Source of the DNA: CAWGCE01 sp964480915
GTDB taxonomy: Bacteria; Planctomycetota; Planctomycetia; Pirellulales; Pirellulaceae
Assembly (NCBI GenBank): GCA_964480915.1
Contig: CAYZRS010000002.1
Location: forward strand, 1 to 64,000
DNA length: 64,000 nt
Direction of reading: 5' to 3'
Part shown: positions 43,561-52,508 of the stretch, in pieces
Numbering within the stretch: position 1 is the first letter of the stretch
How the letters are laid out: every line of letters begins with the position of its first letter
Notes under the pieces: generated by a model
Told to the model about the DNA's origin: nothing
Seen by the model: the letters and a program-made list of their open reading frames with translations, nothing else
Database searches by the model: none
Program-made: the position numbers and the translations under genes

Positions 43561-44181
43561 TTATTCCGCCGTATCGTCCAGATAGAGTTTTTGTGTCTGG
43601 ATGTATTTCTCCACGGCACGAGGCGTCTGGTAGCGAATACTGCGTCCATCGCGAATCCGATCGCGAATTTCGCTGCTGCTGATATCCACTTGCGGCATCT
43701 GTACGTGGTGCGCGAGGGCAGCGGCGACTTGTTCTTCTTGGAGCACTTTTCGGAGCGCCTCGAAATTGGGCGTGACGTGGGGCGGTCGGCTGACGACGAC
43801 CAGCGTCGCAATTTGGCCGATTCGGGCCGGCTCTCGCCAATTGGGAAAGTCGTCGAGGGAATCGCCACCCATCAAGAAAAACAATTCGTCACCTTCATGG
43901 GCCGTTTGGAATTCGGCCAGCGTATCGACGGTATAGCTGACACCGCCACGATCGATTTCTGATCGAGAAATTTCGAACGACTCGTGGCCGCCGATCGCCA
44001 GTTGCAGCATCTCGACTCGCGCGTCGGGTGGCGCGGGCTGTGAACCCAATTTGTGAGGCGAGAGAGCCGCCGGCATGAAGACCAGCTTGTCTAACCGACA
44101 CGCCTCACGACAAGTCTCGGCCAAAATTAAATGGCCATAGTGCACCGGATCAAAGCTTCCGCCAAAAATTCCAATTCGCAT
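43561..44181 (-). CDS. nadD: nicotinate-nucleotide adenylyltransferase
   Basis: Makes deamido-NAD from nicotinate mononucleotide and ATP in NAD synthesis; 206 aa. The N-terminus MRIGIFGGSFDPVHYGHLI carries GxFxPxHxGH. Later motifs are FMPAALSPHK and FLMGGDSLDDFPNWREP, and the C-terminal ISSSEIRDRIRDGRSIRYQ is the second nucleotide motif. The ATG at 44179-44181 matches the family start; the frame opens 12 codons earlier. Divergent from priA. Confidence 0.95.
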   Translation of the reverse strand: MRIGIFGGSFDPVHYGHLILAETCREACRLDKLVFMPAALSPHKLGSQPAPPDARVEMLQLAIGGHESFEISRSEIDRGGVSYTVDTLAEFQTAHEGDELFFLMGGDSLDDFPNWREPARIGQIATLVVVSRPPHVTPNFEALRKVLQEEQVAAALAHHVQMPQVDISSSEIRDRIRDGRSIRYQTPRAVEKYIQTQKLYLDDTAE

Positions 44182-44361
44182 GATCTGCCCAATATTGTTT
44201 CGATTTGAAACCGCCATTGTTGAACCCGAAGCGATTTGCCGGAAGTAGGCTGGTCGGGCTGCCGCTCCCGATCATCCTCAAAAAAATCTGCAAACGGCGG
44301 AATCGGCACGCCGAGCCGATCACTAGTCACCGCCGGGCGCAAGAATCGTTACACTGCTCAA

Positions 44362-46644
44362 ATGAGCCAGCAGGGAGAACTTTTCGATACGCAGCCCGCG
44401 CCTTGGGATTTGGATGCGGCCGCCGACACGATGATTGCAACCGTCGTGTTTCCCGAAGCGCCGATGGGTGAATTTGACTATGTCGTCCCGCTCGAGCTGC
44501 GAGAGGTTCTTCAGCCGGGGGCGCGAGTTCGTGTGCCGCTAGGTCGTGGCAATCGCCAAGTGCTCGGTTACTGCATTCGAATTGAGAATCTGAATGCTCC
44601 CAGTGGAAGGCTCAAGAGCATCGGTACCGTGATCGATGATCCACCACTCGTGTCGGCGGAGATCTTGGAACTTGTCCACTGGATCGCCGAATACTACTTG
44701 TGCGAAATCGGCCAGGTGATGGAAACGGTGGTGCCGGCCAGCGTGCGGGGCAAGGCGGGCACTCGTGAGGTCGCTTTCTTACACGTCCCGACAAAAGTGG
44801 CCGCCAAGTTCACTCAATTGAAGCTGCCCAAAAAGCAACAGGCGATCCTCGAGCACTTAGTCGCTTCGCCTCGCCCACTGGCGATGGCAGAATTAACAAA
44901 GGCTGTTGGCTGTTCCACCGCACCCGTCAAGTCGCTTGTCGACAAAGAACTGATCTGTATCGAGAAGAAGAGGGTCTTCCAAGAAGCGTTCGAAGAAGCG
45001 ACGACCGCTGAGACCCAGGCGTGGCAGCTGAACCCAGACCAAAAAGTGGCGGTCGATGCCGTGGCCGACGCGTTGCGGCGCCAAGAACACGAAACGATCT
45101 TACTGCACGGTGTGACCGGTAGCGGGAAAACGGAAGTCTACATCCAGTCGATCGAAGAGGTCATTCGGTATGGTCGGCAAGCGATCGTCTTGGTGCCCGA
45201 GATTAGTCTCACTCCACAAACTCGACGACGTTTTCAATCGCGTCTGGATGGCGTGGCGGTTTTGCATAGCAATTTGAGTCCGGCCGAACGTCATGCCGAG
45301 TGGCGTCGGATCGTGCAAGGCGAAGTGCGGGTCGTCGTCGGGGCGCGGAGCGCAATTTTTGCTCCGGTGCCAAACTTAGGGCTGATCGTCATCGACGAAG
45401 AACATGAATCGACTTTCAAGCAAGAGACGGCTCCCCGCTATCACGCACGGGATGTTGCGGTGCAACGTGCCCTAAACGCGCAAGTGCCGCTGGTGCTCGG
45501 GTCGGCCACGCCGGCGCTCGAGAGTTGGTATCGGGCGCAGAAGAACGAGTATCGATTGATTCAGCTGAATCATCGCGTCCTCGATCGTACGTTGCCTTTT
45601 GTCGGTACGATCGATTTGCGGAACGAGTTTCGTCACTCGGGCGGCAAGGGGGCGTTGAGCCGCCCGCTAGAGCAAGCGATGAAATCGTCATTGGCCGAGC
45701 AAGGGCAGGTGATCCTGCTGCTTAACCGGCGCGGCTTCTCGACCTTTATTCAGTGTCCGGCCTGTGGTGGTTCGGTCCGTTGCCCGAACTGTGAAATTGC
45801 CCTGACGCACCATCGGGATGCCGACAAGGCGGTCTGTCACTATTGCGATTACCAAATTGCCACCCCGGCCGCCTGTCCCGATTGCCAGTTCACGGGGATT
45901 CGCTTCGGCGGCCTTGGTACACAAAAACTTGAGGACGAAGTTCGCCGTAAGTTTCCTCAGGCGACATTGCTGCGGATGGATACCGATTCGATGCGATCGC
46001 GCGGAGCTCATGAAGAGGCGCTCGATCGGTTTCGCCATGGGGAAGTCGACATTTTGTTGGGCACTCAAATGATCGCCAAGGGGCTCGACTTTCCCAACGT
46101 GACTTTAGTAGGCGTTGTCAATGCAGACACGGCGTTGCACCTGCCCGATTTTCGCGCCGGTGAAAGAACCTTTCAACTGGTGACGCAAGTTGCCGGCCGC
46201 ACGGGGCGAGGTGACAAAGGTGGTCGCGTGTTGGTGCAGACGTTTAGTCCTGACCATCCATCGATTCAGGCGGCGGTCGAGCATGACTACGAACGTTTTG
46301 CGAGCGTCGAATTGCGCGTGCGTGAAGAGTTCGGTTACCCTCCGACCGTGTCGACCGTTCGCCTGGTATTCCGGGGTGAAGCGGAGCAGACGACCGAGAT
46401 GTTTGCCAGTGGAATGGGAGATCGCTTGCAAGCGGGATTGGATCAACAAGGGACCGCCGCGCGCATGTTGGGGCCGGTACCGGCTCCGATTACGAAAATT
46501 CGCAATAAGTTCCGATATCACCTGTTGATTCAATCGGCCGATTTAGACGGTGTCCGCCAGGCTGTTCGCGCTGCTCAGGCTGACATGCCGAAGTCGAAAG
46601 AGGTGCAGTGGATCGTCGACATTGATGCGACTTCGATGCTTTAG
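44362..46644 (+). CDS. priA: primosomal protein N' (replication restart helicase)
   Basis: Helicase that reloads the replisome at stalled forks; 760 aa from the ATG at 44362, as in the family. The N-terminal DNA-binding domain has the PLGRGNRQVLGYCI region. Walker A is LLHGVTGSGKTEVY, Walker B is VIDEEHE, and the paired zinc-binding cysteines are CPACGGSVRCPNCEIAL and CHYCDY with CPDC. The later motifs LLGTQMIAKGLDFPNVTLVG and QVAGRTGRGDKGGRVLVQTF are clear. The frame from 44236 is likely not translated. Confidence 0.96.
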   Translation: MSQQGELFDTQPAPWDLDAAADTMIATVVFPEAPMGEFDYVVPLELREVLQPGARVRVPLGRGNRQVLGYCIRIENLNAPSGRLKSIGTVIDDPPLVSAEILELVHWIAEYYLCEIGQVMETVVPASVRGKAGTREVAFLHVPTKVAAKFTQLKLPKKQQAILEHLVASPRPLAMAELTKAVGCSTAPVKSLVDKELICIEKKRVFQEAFEEATTAETQAWQLNPDQKVAVDAVADALRRQEHETILLHGVTGSGKTEVYIQSIEEVIRYGRQAIVLVPEISLTPQTRRRFQSRLDGVAVLHSNLSPAERHAEWRRIVQGEVRVVVGARSAIFAPVPNLGLIVIDEEHESTFKQETAPRYHARDVAVQRALNAQVPLVLGSATPALESWYRAQKNEYRLIQLNHRVLDRTLPFVGTIDLRNEFRHSGGKGALSRPLEQAMKSSLAEQGQVILLLNRRGFSTFIQCPACGGSVRCPNCEIALTHHRDADKAVCHYCDYQIATPAACPDCQFTGIRFGGLGTQKLEDEVRRKFPQATLLRMDTDSMRSRGAHEEALDRFRHGEVDILLGTQMIAKGLDFPNVTLVGVVNADTALHLPDFRAGERTFQLVTQVAGRTGRGDKGGRVLVQTFSPDHPSIQAAVEHDYERFASVELRVREEFGYPPTVSTVRLVFRGEAEQTTEMFASGMGDRLQAGLDQQGTAARMLGPVPAPITKIRNKFRYHLLIQSADLDGVRQAVRAAQADMPKSKEVQWIVDIDATSML

Positions 46645-46736
46645 AGCGATTCCTTCCGCCGGAAACGGGCCGTCGGCTTGGGGCGACCAGGGAAACTCGC
46701 GTGTCAGGCAGGCACGCTCTAGCCTAGAATGAACGC

Positions 46737-48656
46737 ATGTCGTATCGCACCTTCAAACGAGTCATCGGCGAGACCAGCTTGGAACGCAAGTGTCGGTTCC
46801 TGTTTGGCGCTGCGCTGTTGGTGCTGATCCTGGGCAGCTTCCTTTGGTACGGTTTGGCCAACGAGCGTCTTGTGGGGGAGTCGACACGCAGCAACTGTCA
46901 GTTACTGGTCGAACCGGTGTTGGTGAAATTGCACGTGCTGGCCTTCGCCGAAGAAGAAAATAAGCGAGGCGCGGGTGAAGGCCAGTTGATTGAGCGGATC
47001 GTCACCGATTTGCAAGACGTGGCCTACGACGCCAAGTTTCTCTCGTTCGATGAAGTGAATGCGAATGCGCTCGATGCGAATCCGAATCAGCGCTGGAAGA
47101 TTGAGCAGGCGGTTGGCAACGAATTGGCCATCCTCAACGAACTGAAGCAAAAGCACGAAAAGAAAGTTGCCGATTGGATCGCTCGTGAGGCCTCGGAATC
47201 GTCGGGCGATGCAGAGGAATTGGCGCCGGATGAGTTGCAGTCGCTCACCACGTTTCAAAAGTTCGTCCCGGCCTACAAAGATCAGTTAAGCCCCGACCAC
47301 AAGAATTACTATTACTATGAGCCGGTGCTGTGGAAAGAAAGCTGTGTGACGTGCCACATTACAAGGTACGGCATCAACTACGATCCACAAAAAACGCTAG
47401 ATTCTCAATTGGGGCAGTTGCCTTTTCGCGCTGTGCGGATCAGCGTTCCCTACGATCCGATGTATCGCAAGATCAATCAGAATCGCGCGTTGCTGTTGGC
47501 GATGGCCATCATCACCGTGTTCCTGTCGATGATTGCGCTCTACATCGTCGTGCGTTACGTCATCGTCAAGCCGCTGCAGCACTTGCAAGATGTTAGCGAA
47601 CAGGTCGAACAGGGGAATTATGACGCACGGGCGGAAATCGAAACGAACGACGAGTTCGAAGATCTGGCTCATGCCTACAACCGCATGTTGCGTCACATGG
47701 TGGATGCGCAATCGGAACTGCAGACCGCGAACGACGAATTGGACGGAAAAGTTGACGAGTTGGCCCAGGCAAACATGCAGTTGTTTGAATCGAATCGAGT
47801 GAAGAGTGAGTTCTTGGCCAACGTGAGTCACGAGCTGCGAACACCGCTCAACAGCATCATCGGTTTCTCGGACGTTTTGCAGAACATTGAGTCGCTCAAC
47901 GACAAAGAGCAACGATATGCGTCCAATATCGGTCGATCTGGGCGCGTGCTGCTCGAGATGATCAACGATATTTTGGACCTCGCCAAAATGGAAAGCGGAC
48001 GCATGCAGGTGCGTCCTAGTGAGTTTTCCATCGAGAACATTGTGCGTGCTCAGTGCGACGTCATTCGCACGATCGCCGAAGATAAGAATATCAGCGTTAC
48101 GATCGATTGCCCGGCAGGCCTGCCGGACATGTTTCAAGATCAGGCAAAAGTGCAGCAGATTCTGACGAACCTGTTGTCCAATGCGATCAAGTTCACACCC
48201 GAGGGTGGCCGAGTCAAAGTGATCGTCGCACCCCATCCGGCCGATGAATTTGAAGAGCCGGCCGAAATGTTGATGACGGTCCGGGATACGGGCGTTGGGA
48301 TTGCGGATGAGGATCGCGAATTGATCTTCGAGAAGTTCCGCCAAGCGACCGCGACTCGAGGCAGTGACAATTTGACTCGGGAATTTTCCGGGACCGGACT
48401 GGGGCTCTCGATCGTGCGTGAGCTTTCCAAGCTGATGCAGGGCAGGATTTCGTTCGTCAGCGAACTGGGGAAAGGTAGCGCGTTCACCGTTCGGTTGCCG
48501 TGGCTTTTTCAACAACAGGCCGAATCGTCAAAGCTGTCGAAAGGTTCTTTTTCACAACCGTCCGGCGAAGGTCATGTCAGTGAAGGGAACAACGGGAACG
48601 GTCAAATGGAAACGAATCGGGCGTTGCCGACATCTGAAACAGGTCAAGGGAATTAG
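46737..48656 (+). CDS. membrane sensor histidine kinase with c-type heme (DUF3365) domain
   Basis: Protein of 639 aa. It has an N-terminal transmembrane helix (LFGAALLVLILGSFLWYGLA) and an extracytoplasmic DUF3365/Tll0287-like domain with the heme motif CVTCH (in WKESCVTCHITRYG). A second helix (LLLAMAIITVFLSMIALYIV) is followed by a HAMP domain (VKPLQHLQDVSEQVEQGNYD). The kinase core has H-box FLANVSHELRTPLNSII and ATPase motifs VRDTGVGI and GTGLGLS. A redox, O2 or NO signal is likely but inferred. TAGAAT lies 6 nt before the ATG. rnhA follows 3 nt after the stop. Confidence 0.92.
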   Translation: MSYRTFKRVIGETSLERKCRFLFGAALLVLILGSFLWYGLANERLVGESTRSNCQLLVEPVLVKLHVLAFAEEENKRGAGEGQLIERIVTDLQDVAYDAKFLSFDEVNANALDANPNQRWKIEQAVGNELAILNELKQKHEKKVADWIAREASESSGDAEELAPDELQSLTTFQKFVPAYKDQLSPDHKNYYYYEPVLWKESCVTCHITRYGINYDPQKTLDSQLGQLPFRAVRISVPYDPMYRKINQNRALLLAMAIITVFLSMIALYIVVRYVIVKPLQHLQDVSEQVEQGNYDARAEIETNDEFEDLAHAYNRMLRHMVDAQSELQTANDELDGKVDELAQANMQLFESNRVKSEFLANVSHELRTPLNSIIGFSDVLQNIESLNDKEQRYASNIGRSGRVLLEMINDILDLAKMESGRMQVRPSEFSIENIVRAQCDVIRTIAEDKNISVTIDCPAGLPDMFQDQAKVQQILTNLLSNAIKFTPEGGRVKVIVAPHPADEFEEPAEMLMTVRDTGVGIADEDRELIFEKFRQATATRGSDNLTREFSGTGLGLSIVRELSKLMQGRISFVSELGKGSAFTVRLPWLFQQQAESSKLSKGSFSQPSGEGHVSEGNNGNGQMETNRALPTSETGQGN

Positions 48657-48659
48657 AGC

Positions 48660-49112
48660 ATGGAAGCGGAAGTGCATTTGTTTACCGATGGTGGATGTAG
48701 CAGGAATCCCGGGCCCGGTGGCTGGGGCTTTGTGATGCGCCATTTGCCTTCGGGCAAAGAGATCGAAAAATCGGGCGGCGAGCCCATGACAACCAACAAC
48801 CAGATGGAATTGATGGCGGTCATCAAAGGGCTGGAGGAACTGAGTCGCCCTTGTTCGATCGAGTTGTTTACCGACAGCGTCTATGTCGGGAAAGGGCTGT
48901 CGGAGTGGGTGCCGAAGTGGAAACAGAATAATTGGCAACGGCGAGAAGGTGGCAAGTTCAAGCCGGTGAAGAATGTCGAATTGTGGCAACGCTTGGATGA
49001 ATTGGCGGCGAAGCATCAAGTCAAATACACGCGCGTCGCTGGCCACAGTGGCCACCCAGAAAACGATCGATGTGATACGCTGGCAGTAGCCGCCTACCAG
49101 AAATACCTCTAG
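48660..49112 (+). CDS. rnhA: ribonuclease HI
   Basis: Cuts RNA in RNA-DNA hybrids; 150 aa. The catalytic acidic residues lie in HLFTDGGCSRNPGPGGWGFV (Asp), MELMAVIKGLEEL (Glu), IELFTDSVYVGKGL (Asp) and NDRCDTLA (Asp). The basic handle region KWKQNNWQRREGGKFKPVKN is also present. It starts 3 nt after the histidine kinase stop, within the same transcript, and recG follows. Confidence 0.96.
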   Translation: MEAEVHLFTDGGCSRNPGPGGWGFVMRHLPSGKEIEKSGGEPMTTNNQMELMAVIKGLEELSRPCSIELFTDSVYVGKGLSEWVPKWKQNNWQRREGGKFKPVKNVELWQRLDELAAKHQVKYTRVAGHSGHPENDRCDTLAVAAYQKYL

Positions 49113-49184
49113 GCGACCGTTAGCTTGCGGCGTCTCGGCACGTCGCACCTTGGCAGCCAAGCACGCACGGGACATTAGCCAGCG

Positions 49185-51263
49185 ATGTCGACAACCGAAT
49201 CGCTTTTATCGTCGGTTCAGCTCCTTTCGGGCGTGGGACCCGAGCGCGCGGAAACGCTGGCGCGACTTGGGATACGCACGATTGCCGATTTATTGTTTTG
49301 TTTTCCACGCCGATATCAGGATCTCACGCTGCTGAAGCCGATTTTCGAATTGGTCGAAGATGAACCGGTCAGTGTGCGCGGCATTGTGACGGAAATTGAC
49401 AACCAATCGAGAGGCTTTGGCCGTTCGCGGCTGACGGTGCTTGTCAGCGATTCTTCGGCTTCCCTGCGGGCGATGTGGTTCAACCAACCGGCGATGCGCC
49501 ACCGGTTCGAAATTGGCAAGCAGGTGCTGCTGAGCGGCAAACCCAAACGCAAGGGGCTGACGTGGGAAATGGCTCATCCTCGCGTGCAGGACTTGATCGT
49601 GGCCGAAGGGGAAGAGGCATCCGGCGAAATCTTGCCGATTTATCCGCTCACGCAAGGCCTGACACAAGCGGCGATGCGTCGCTTGGCAAAACAGGCTTTG
49701 GAAAAATACGGTCACTTCGTCGAAGAGGCGTTGCCCGCATCGTTTCAAACCGAGCATCAGCTTTGCGGAATTACGGATGCGCTATTTCAAATTCATCACC
49801 CGGCTTCTCAAGAAGAAATCGATACCGCCAGAAATCGTTTTGTCTTTCAGGAGCTGTTGGTGCTGCAATTGGCCTTGGCGATACGGCGTTATCAACTGAT
49901 CAACGAGCAGACGGCAATTCCTGTGGAAATGTCGGCGAAGATCGATTCGCGCGTGCGCCGTTTGTTGCCATTCATCATGACGCCCGCGCAAGAAGAGGCG
50001 ATCGACGAGGTCGTGGCCGATATGGGGCGAGACACCCCCATGAATCGCCTGCTCCAAGGCGACGTCGGTAGTGGCAAAACGGTCGTCGCGTTGTACGCGA
50101 TGCTGGTTGTGGTGGCGGGAGGGCAGCAGGCCGTGCTGATGGCGCCGACCGAAGTCTTGGCGAATCAGCACTTTCGCACACTAACGAAAATGTTGGCCAA
50201 TTCTCGCGTACGGCTGGCGCTATGGACCGGAACGCTCGGTGCGGCGCAGCGCCGCGAGACCAAGGCCAAATTAGAGGCGGGCGAGATTGACTTGGTGATT
50301 GGCACTCAGGCGATCATTCAGGGCGAGCTGTCTCTTCCCAAGTTGGGGCTGGTTGTCATCGATGAACAGCACAAGTTCGGCGTACGTCAAAGAGCCCACT
50401 TGCGTGACTCGGGCGAGTCGCCTCATTACCTCGTGATGACCGCCACCCCGATACCTCGAACGGTCGCGATGACCGTCTATGGTGATTTAGACGTCTCGAC
50501 GATGAAAGGTTTTCCGCCGGGACGACAAGAAGTGCATACCTACGTCGTGACGGACGACCTGCGAGCGCGCTGGTGGAATTTTTATCGTGAACAGCTGCGT
50601 GCCGGTCGGCAGGGTTTTGTGGTCACGCCGTTGCTGGAGCAATCTGAAGACGAGCATCTGGTCAGCGTATTGGAAGCCTACGAAGCGCTCTGTCGCGGGG
50701 AACTGAAAGATTTTCGCTTACAACTGGTCCATGGCCGGATGAAGCCGGTCGAGAAGCAGGCTGCGATGGATGCGTTTCGGACTCGCGAAGCCCAAGTTCT
50801 GGTGGCGACATCGGTTGTCGAAGTCGGTATCGATATACCCAATGCGGCCGTCATGACCATCGAAAATGCCGAGCGATTTGGTATGGCGTCGCTGCACCAG
50901 CTGCGAGGTCGCGTGGGGCGGGGGCAGTATCCGGGATACGTGGCACTCTGTCCTCGCGCTAATTCGGAAGAGGGCATGAAACGGGTTCAGGCGGTCGCCG
51001 ACACACGTGATGGTTTTGATTTGGCGGAAGTCGATTTCTCGATGCGGGGCCCAGGTGAATTGCTGGGAACGAAGCAGCATGGAATTCCTCCCCTCCGCAT
51101 CGCCGACCTGCAACGAGATCACGCGGTGTTAATTGAAGCTCGGAAAGCGGCTCAATCGCTGGTCGCGACCGATCCAAAGTTGGCACTGCCCGAACATAAA
51201 GGCTTGCTGCGCCAGGTGACGGCCCGTTATGCCGAAGTGATAACGCTGGGCGACGTTGGTTAG
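49185..51263 (+). CDS. recG: ATP-dependent DNA helicase RecG
   Basis: Branch-migration helicase that rewinds stalled forks; 692 aa. The N-terminal wedge domain contains LSGVGPERAETLARLGI and the OB region VRGIVTEI. Walker A is LLQGDVGSGKTVVALYA, Walker B is VVIDEQHKFGVRQR, motif III is VMTATPIPRT, motif V is VATSVVEVGIDIPNA, and motif VI is HQLRGRVGRG. It lies 72 nt after rnhA, suggesting a DNA-repair operon. Confidence 0.96.
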   Translation: MSTTESLLSSVQLLSGVGPERAETLARLGIRTIADLLFCFPRRYQDLTLLKPIFELVEDEPVSVRGIVTEIDNQSRGFGRSRLTVLVSDSSASLRAMWFNQPAMRHRFEIGKQVLLSGKPKRKGLTWEMAHPRVQDLIVAEGEEASGEILPIYPLTQGLTQAAMRRLAKQALEKYGHFVEEALPASFQTEHQLCGITDALFQIHHPASQEEIDTARNRFVFQELLVLQLALAIRRYQLINEQTAIPVEMSAKIDSRVRRLLPFIMTPAQEEAIDEVVADMGRDTPMNRLLQGDVGSGKTVVALYAMLVVVAGGQQAVLMAPTEVLANQHFRTLTKMLANSRVRLALWTGTLGAAQRRETKAKLEAGEIDLVIGTQAIIQGELSLPKLGLVVIDEQHKFGVRQRAHLRDSGESPHYLVMTATPIPRTVAMTVYGDLDVSTMKGFPPGRQEVHTYVVTDDLRARWWNFYREQLRAGRQGFVVTPLLEQSEDEHLVSVLEAYEALCRGELKDFRLQLVHGRMKPVEKQAAMDAFRTREAQVLVATSVVEVGIDIPNAAVMTIENAERFGMASLHQLRGRVGRGQYPGYVALCPRANSEEGMKRVQAVADTRDGFDLAEVDFSMRGPGELLGTKQHGIPPLRIADLQRDHAVLIEARKAAQSLVATDPKLALPEHKGLLRQVTARYAEVITLGDVG

Positions 51264-51290
51264 CGGTCGTCGAAAACAGGCGACTCAAAC

Positions 51291-51342
51291 GTGCCCAGGC
51301 GAGCGAAGTGGGTGCTAAGGCTTCGCTCGCCTCAACGGGCAC
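51291..51342. terminator. long hairpin between recG and the PEP-CTERM gene
   Basis: AGGCGAGCGAAG / CTTCGCTCGCCT pair perfectly over 12 bp (51297-51332), and GTGCCC / GGGCAC extend the stem after a 4-nt bulge. There is no T run on either strand. It could be a bidirectional terminator or a repeat-type palindrome. Confidence 0.5.
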
Positions 51343-51391
51343 GGAGGGAGGGGCTCCGTTTCATAAGGGCACTGGTGCAGCGATCGTTCAA

Positions 51392-52072
51392 CTAACGCTT
51401 GCGGCTGCGTGCAATAAAGCCCAACAGACCGAGCAGCAATGCGCCGCAACTGCTTGGTTCGGGAACCGTGACCAGCCCGATCCAAGAGGTCGCCGGTTCA
51501 TCGGCGGCGATGGTGATGAAGACGTCGCTCAGGCCGCTCACGTCAAACACGTACGCTTCGCGGTCGTTGTGTTTGGTCGCCGTCGACCAAAGGATTTGGT
51601 TCGTCGGGTTCCAATTCGCGAACGAGGATGCGCCGGCCGGAGTCGTCAGCGGATCATTCGACTCGATCATCAGCGGCGCCGCGATGGGTCCCGACGTCGA
51701 GCTGATTTTGGCTCGTTCGTTGATACCGTCGAGGTCCATGATCACCAAGCGTACGTCGGGTGATAGGGGCGCAGCAAATTGAAATGAGACATTCGTCAAG
51801 CCATTGGGTTGGTCGCCCTGGGCAATGACGGCGATGAGCGATCCGACGTTTCCATAGGCTGAGTGGAAAGCCGGATTGGTGAACGGTTTGGTTTCTGGTG
51901 TCCATAACGGACTGCCGGTGTAGGTGGAATTGAAATTCACATTCACACCCGGAGTGGCAGCTGTCCAGGATGGGCTGTTGGTCGCTTGCGTGCCGAAGTC
52001 TACAAAATTCGCAAATGAGCACGTCGTGAAGACGCACAGCAAGAGCGCAGAAAGGGCGCTTGTCTTGATCAC
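51392..52072 (-). CDS. PEP-CTERM sorting domain protein
   Basis: Exported protein of 226 aa. It has a signal peptide (MIKTSALSALLLCVFTTCSFA), a beta-rich body (for example TNVSFQFAAPLSPDVRLVIM and EAYVFDVSGLSDVFITIA), and a tail VPEPSSCGALLLGLLGFIAR ending SRKR. The tail is the exosortase-recognised PEP-CTERM signal. The body has no known domain. It has about 430 bp of non-coding DNA upstream. Confidence 0.88.
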   Translation of the reverse strand: MIKTSALSALLLCVFTTCSFANFVDFGTQATNSPSWTAATPGVNVNFNSTYTGSPLWTPETKPFTNPAFHSAYGNVGSLIAVIAQGDQPNGLTNVSFQFAAPLSPDVRLVIMDLDGINERAKISSTSGPIAAPLMIESNDPLTTPAGASSFANWNPTNQILWSTATKHNDREAYVFDVSGLSDVFITIAADEPATSWIGLVTVPEPSSCGALLLGLLGFIARSRKR

Positions 52073-52508
52073 GGGACTCTCCTCTGTTCAATGTCGTTTA
52101 GTAAGGACGGGCGGCCTTCGGATGCCTCAATCCGAAAGGAGGCAGGCAGGTTGCTCAGCGGTGAAACTGGCGACCAAAACTCGCTGGCAATCGCGCGGAA
52201 GCGGTGAAGGCCAAAGAGAAAGTCGTGGGCAATCTGTTAGATTCGTTTCTTGTTATTGCATAAACGCCTGTTGCCCCAGGCCTGAATTCAACCGTAATTT
52301 GGCCCTGCAAAGCGTCAATGGCACCTTTGGGGGGCGCCGCGGCAAAGAAATTCAAAACAGGCTGCAATCGCGACGTTCAACTAGTTGAAACTGTTGAAAT
52401 GGAAGAGCGAAAAGTTCTGAAAGATGGCGCCGCTGCATTTCATTGACCCCCGTAAGGACGAGGTCAAAAGAGCGTTACGCCGAAACATCGAGTTCGCGTT
52501 CTAACGAA
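52073..52508. other. 436-bp intergenic region
   Basis: Between mqnE and the PEP-CTERM gene, both on the minus strand. It contains a hairpin CCTTCGGAT / ATCCG(A)AAGG (52115-52139) close to the PEP-CTERM start and a perfect 14-bp palindrome TTCAACTAGTTGAA (52376-52389). No gene seen. Confidence 0.5.

Noticed and set aside
47397..48515. Minus-strand frame of 372 aa opposite the heme kinase
   Set aside because: It is antisense to a clear histidine kinase with all motifs; long shadow frames are expected at this codon bias.
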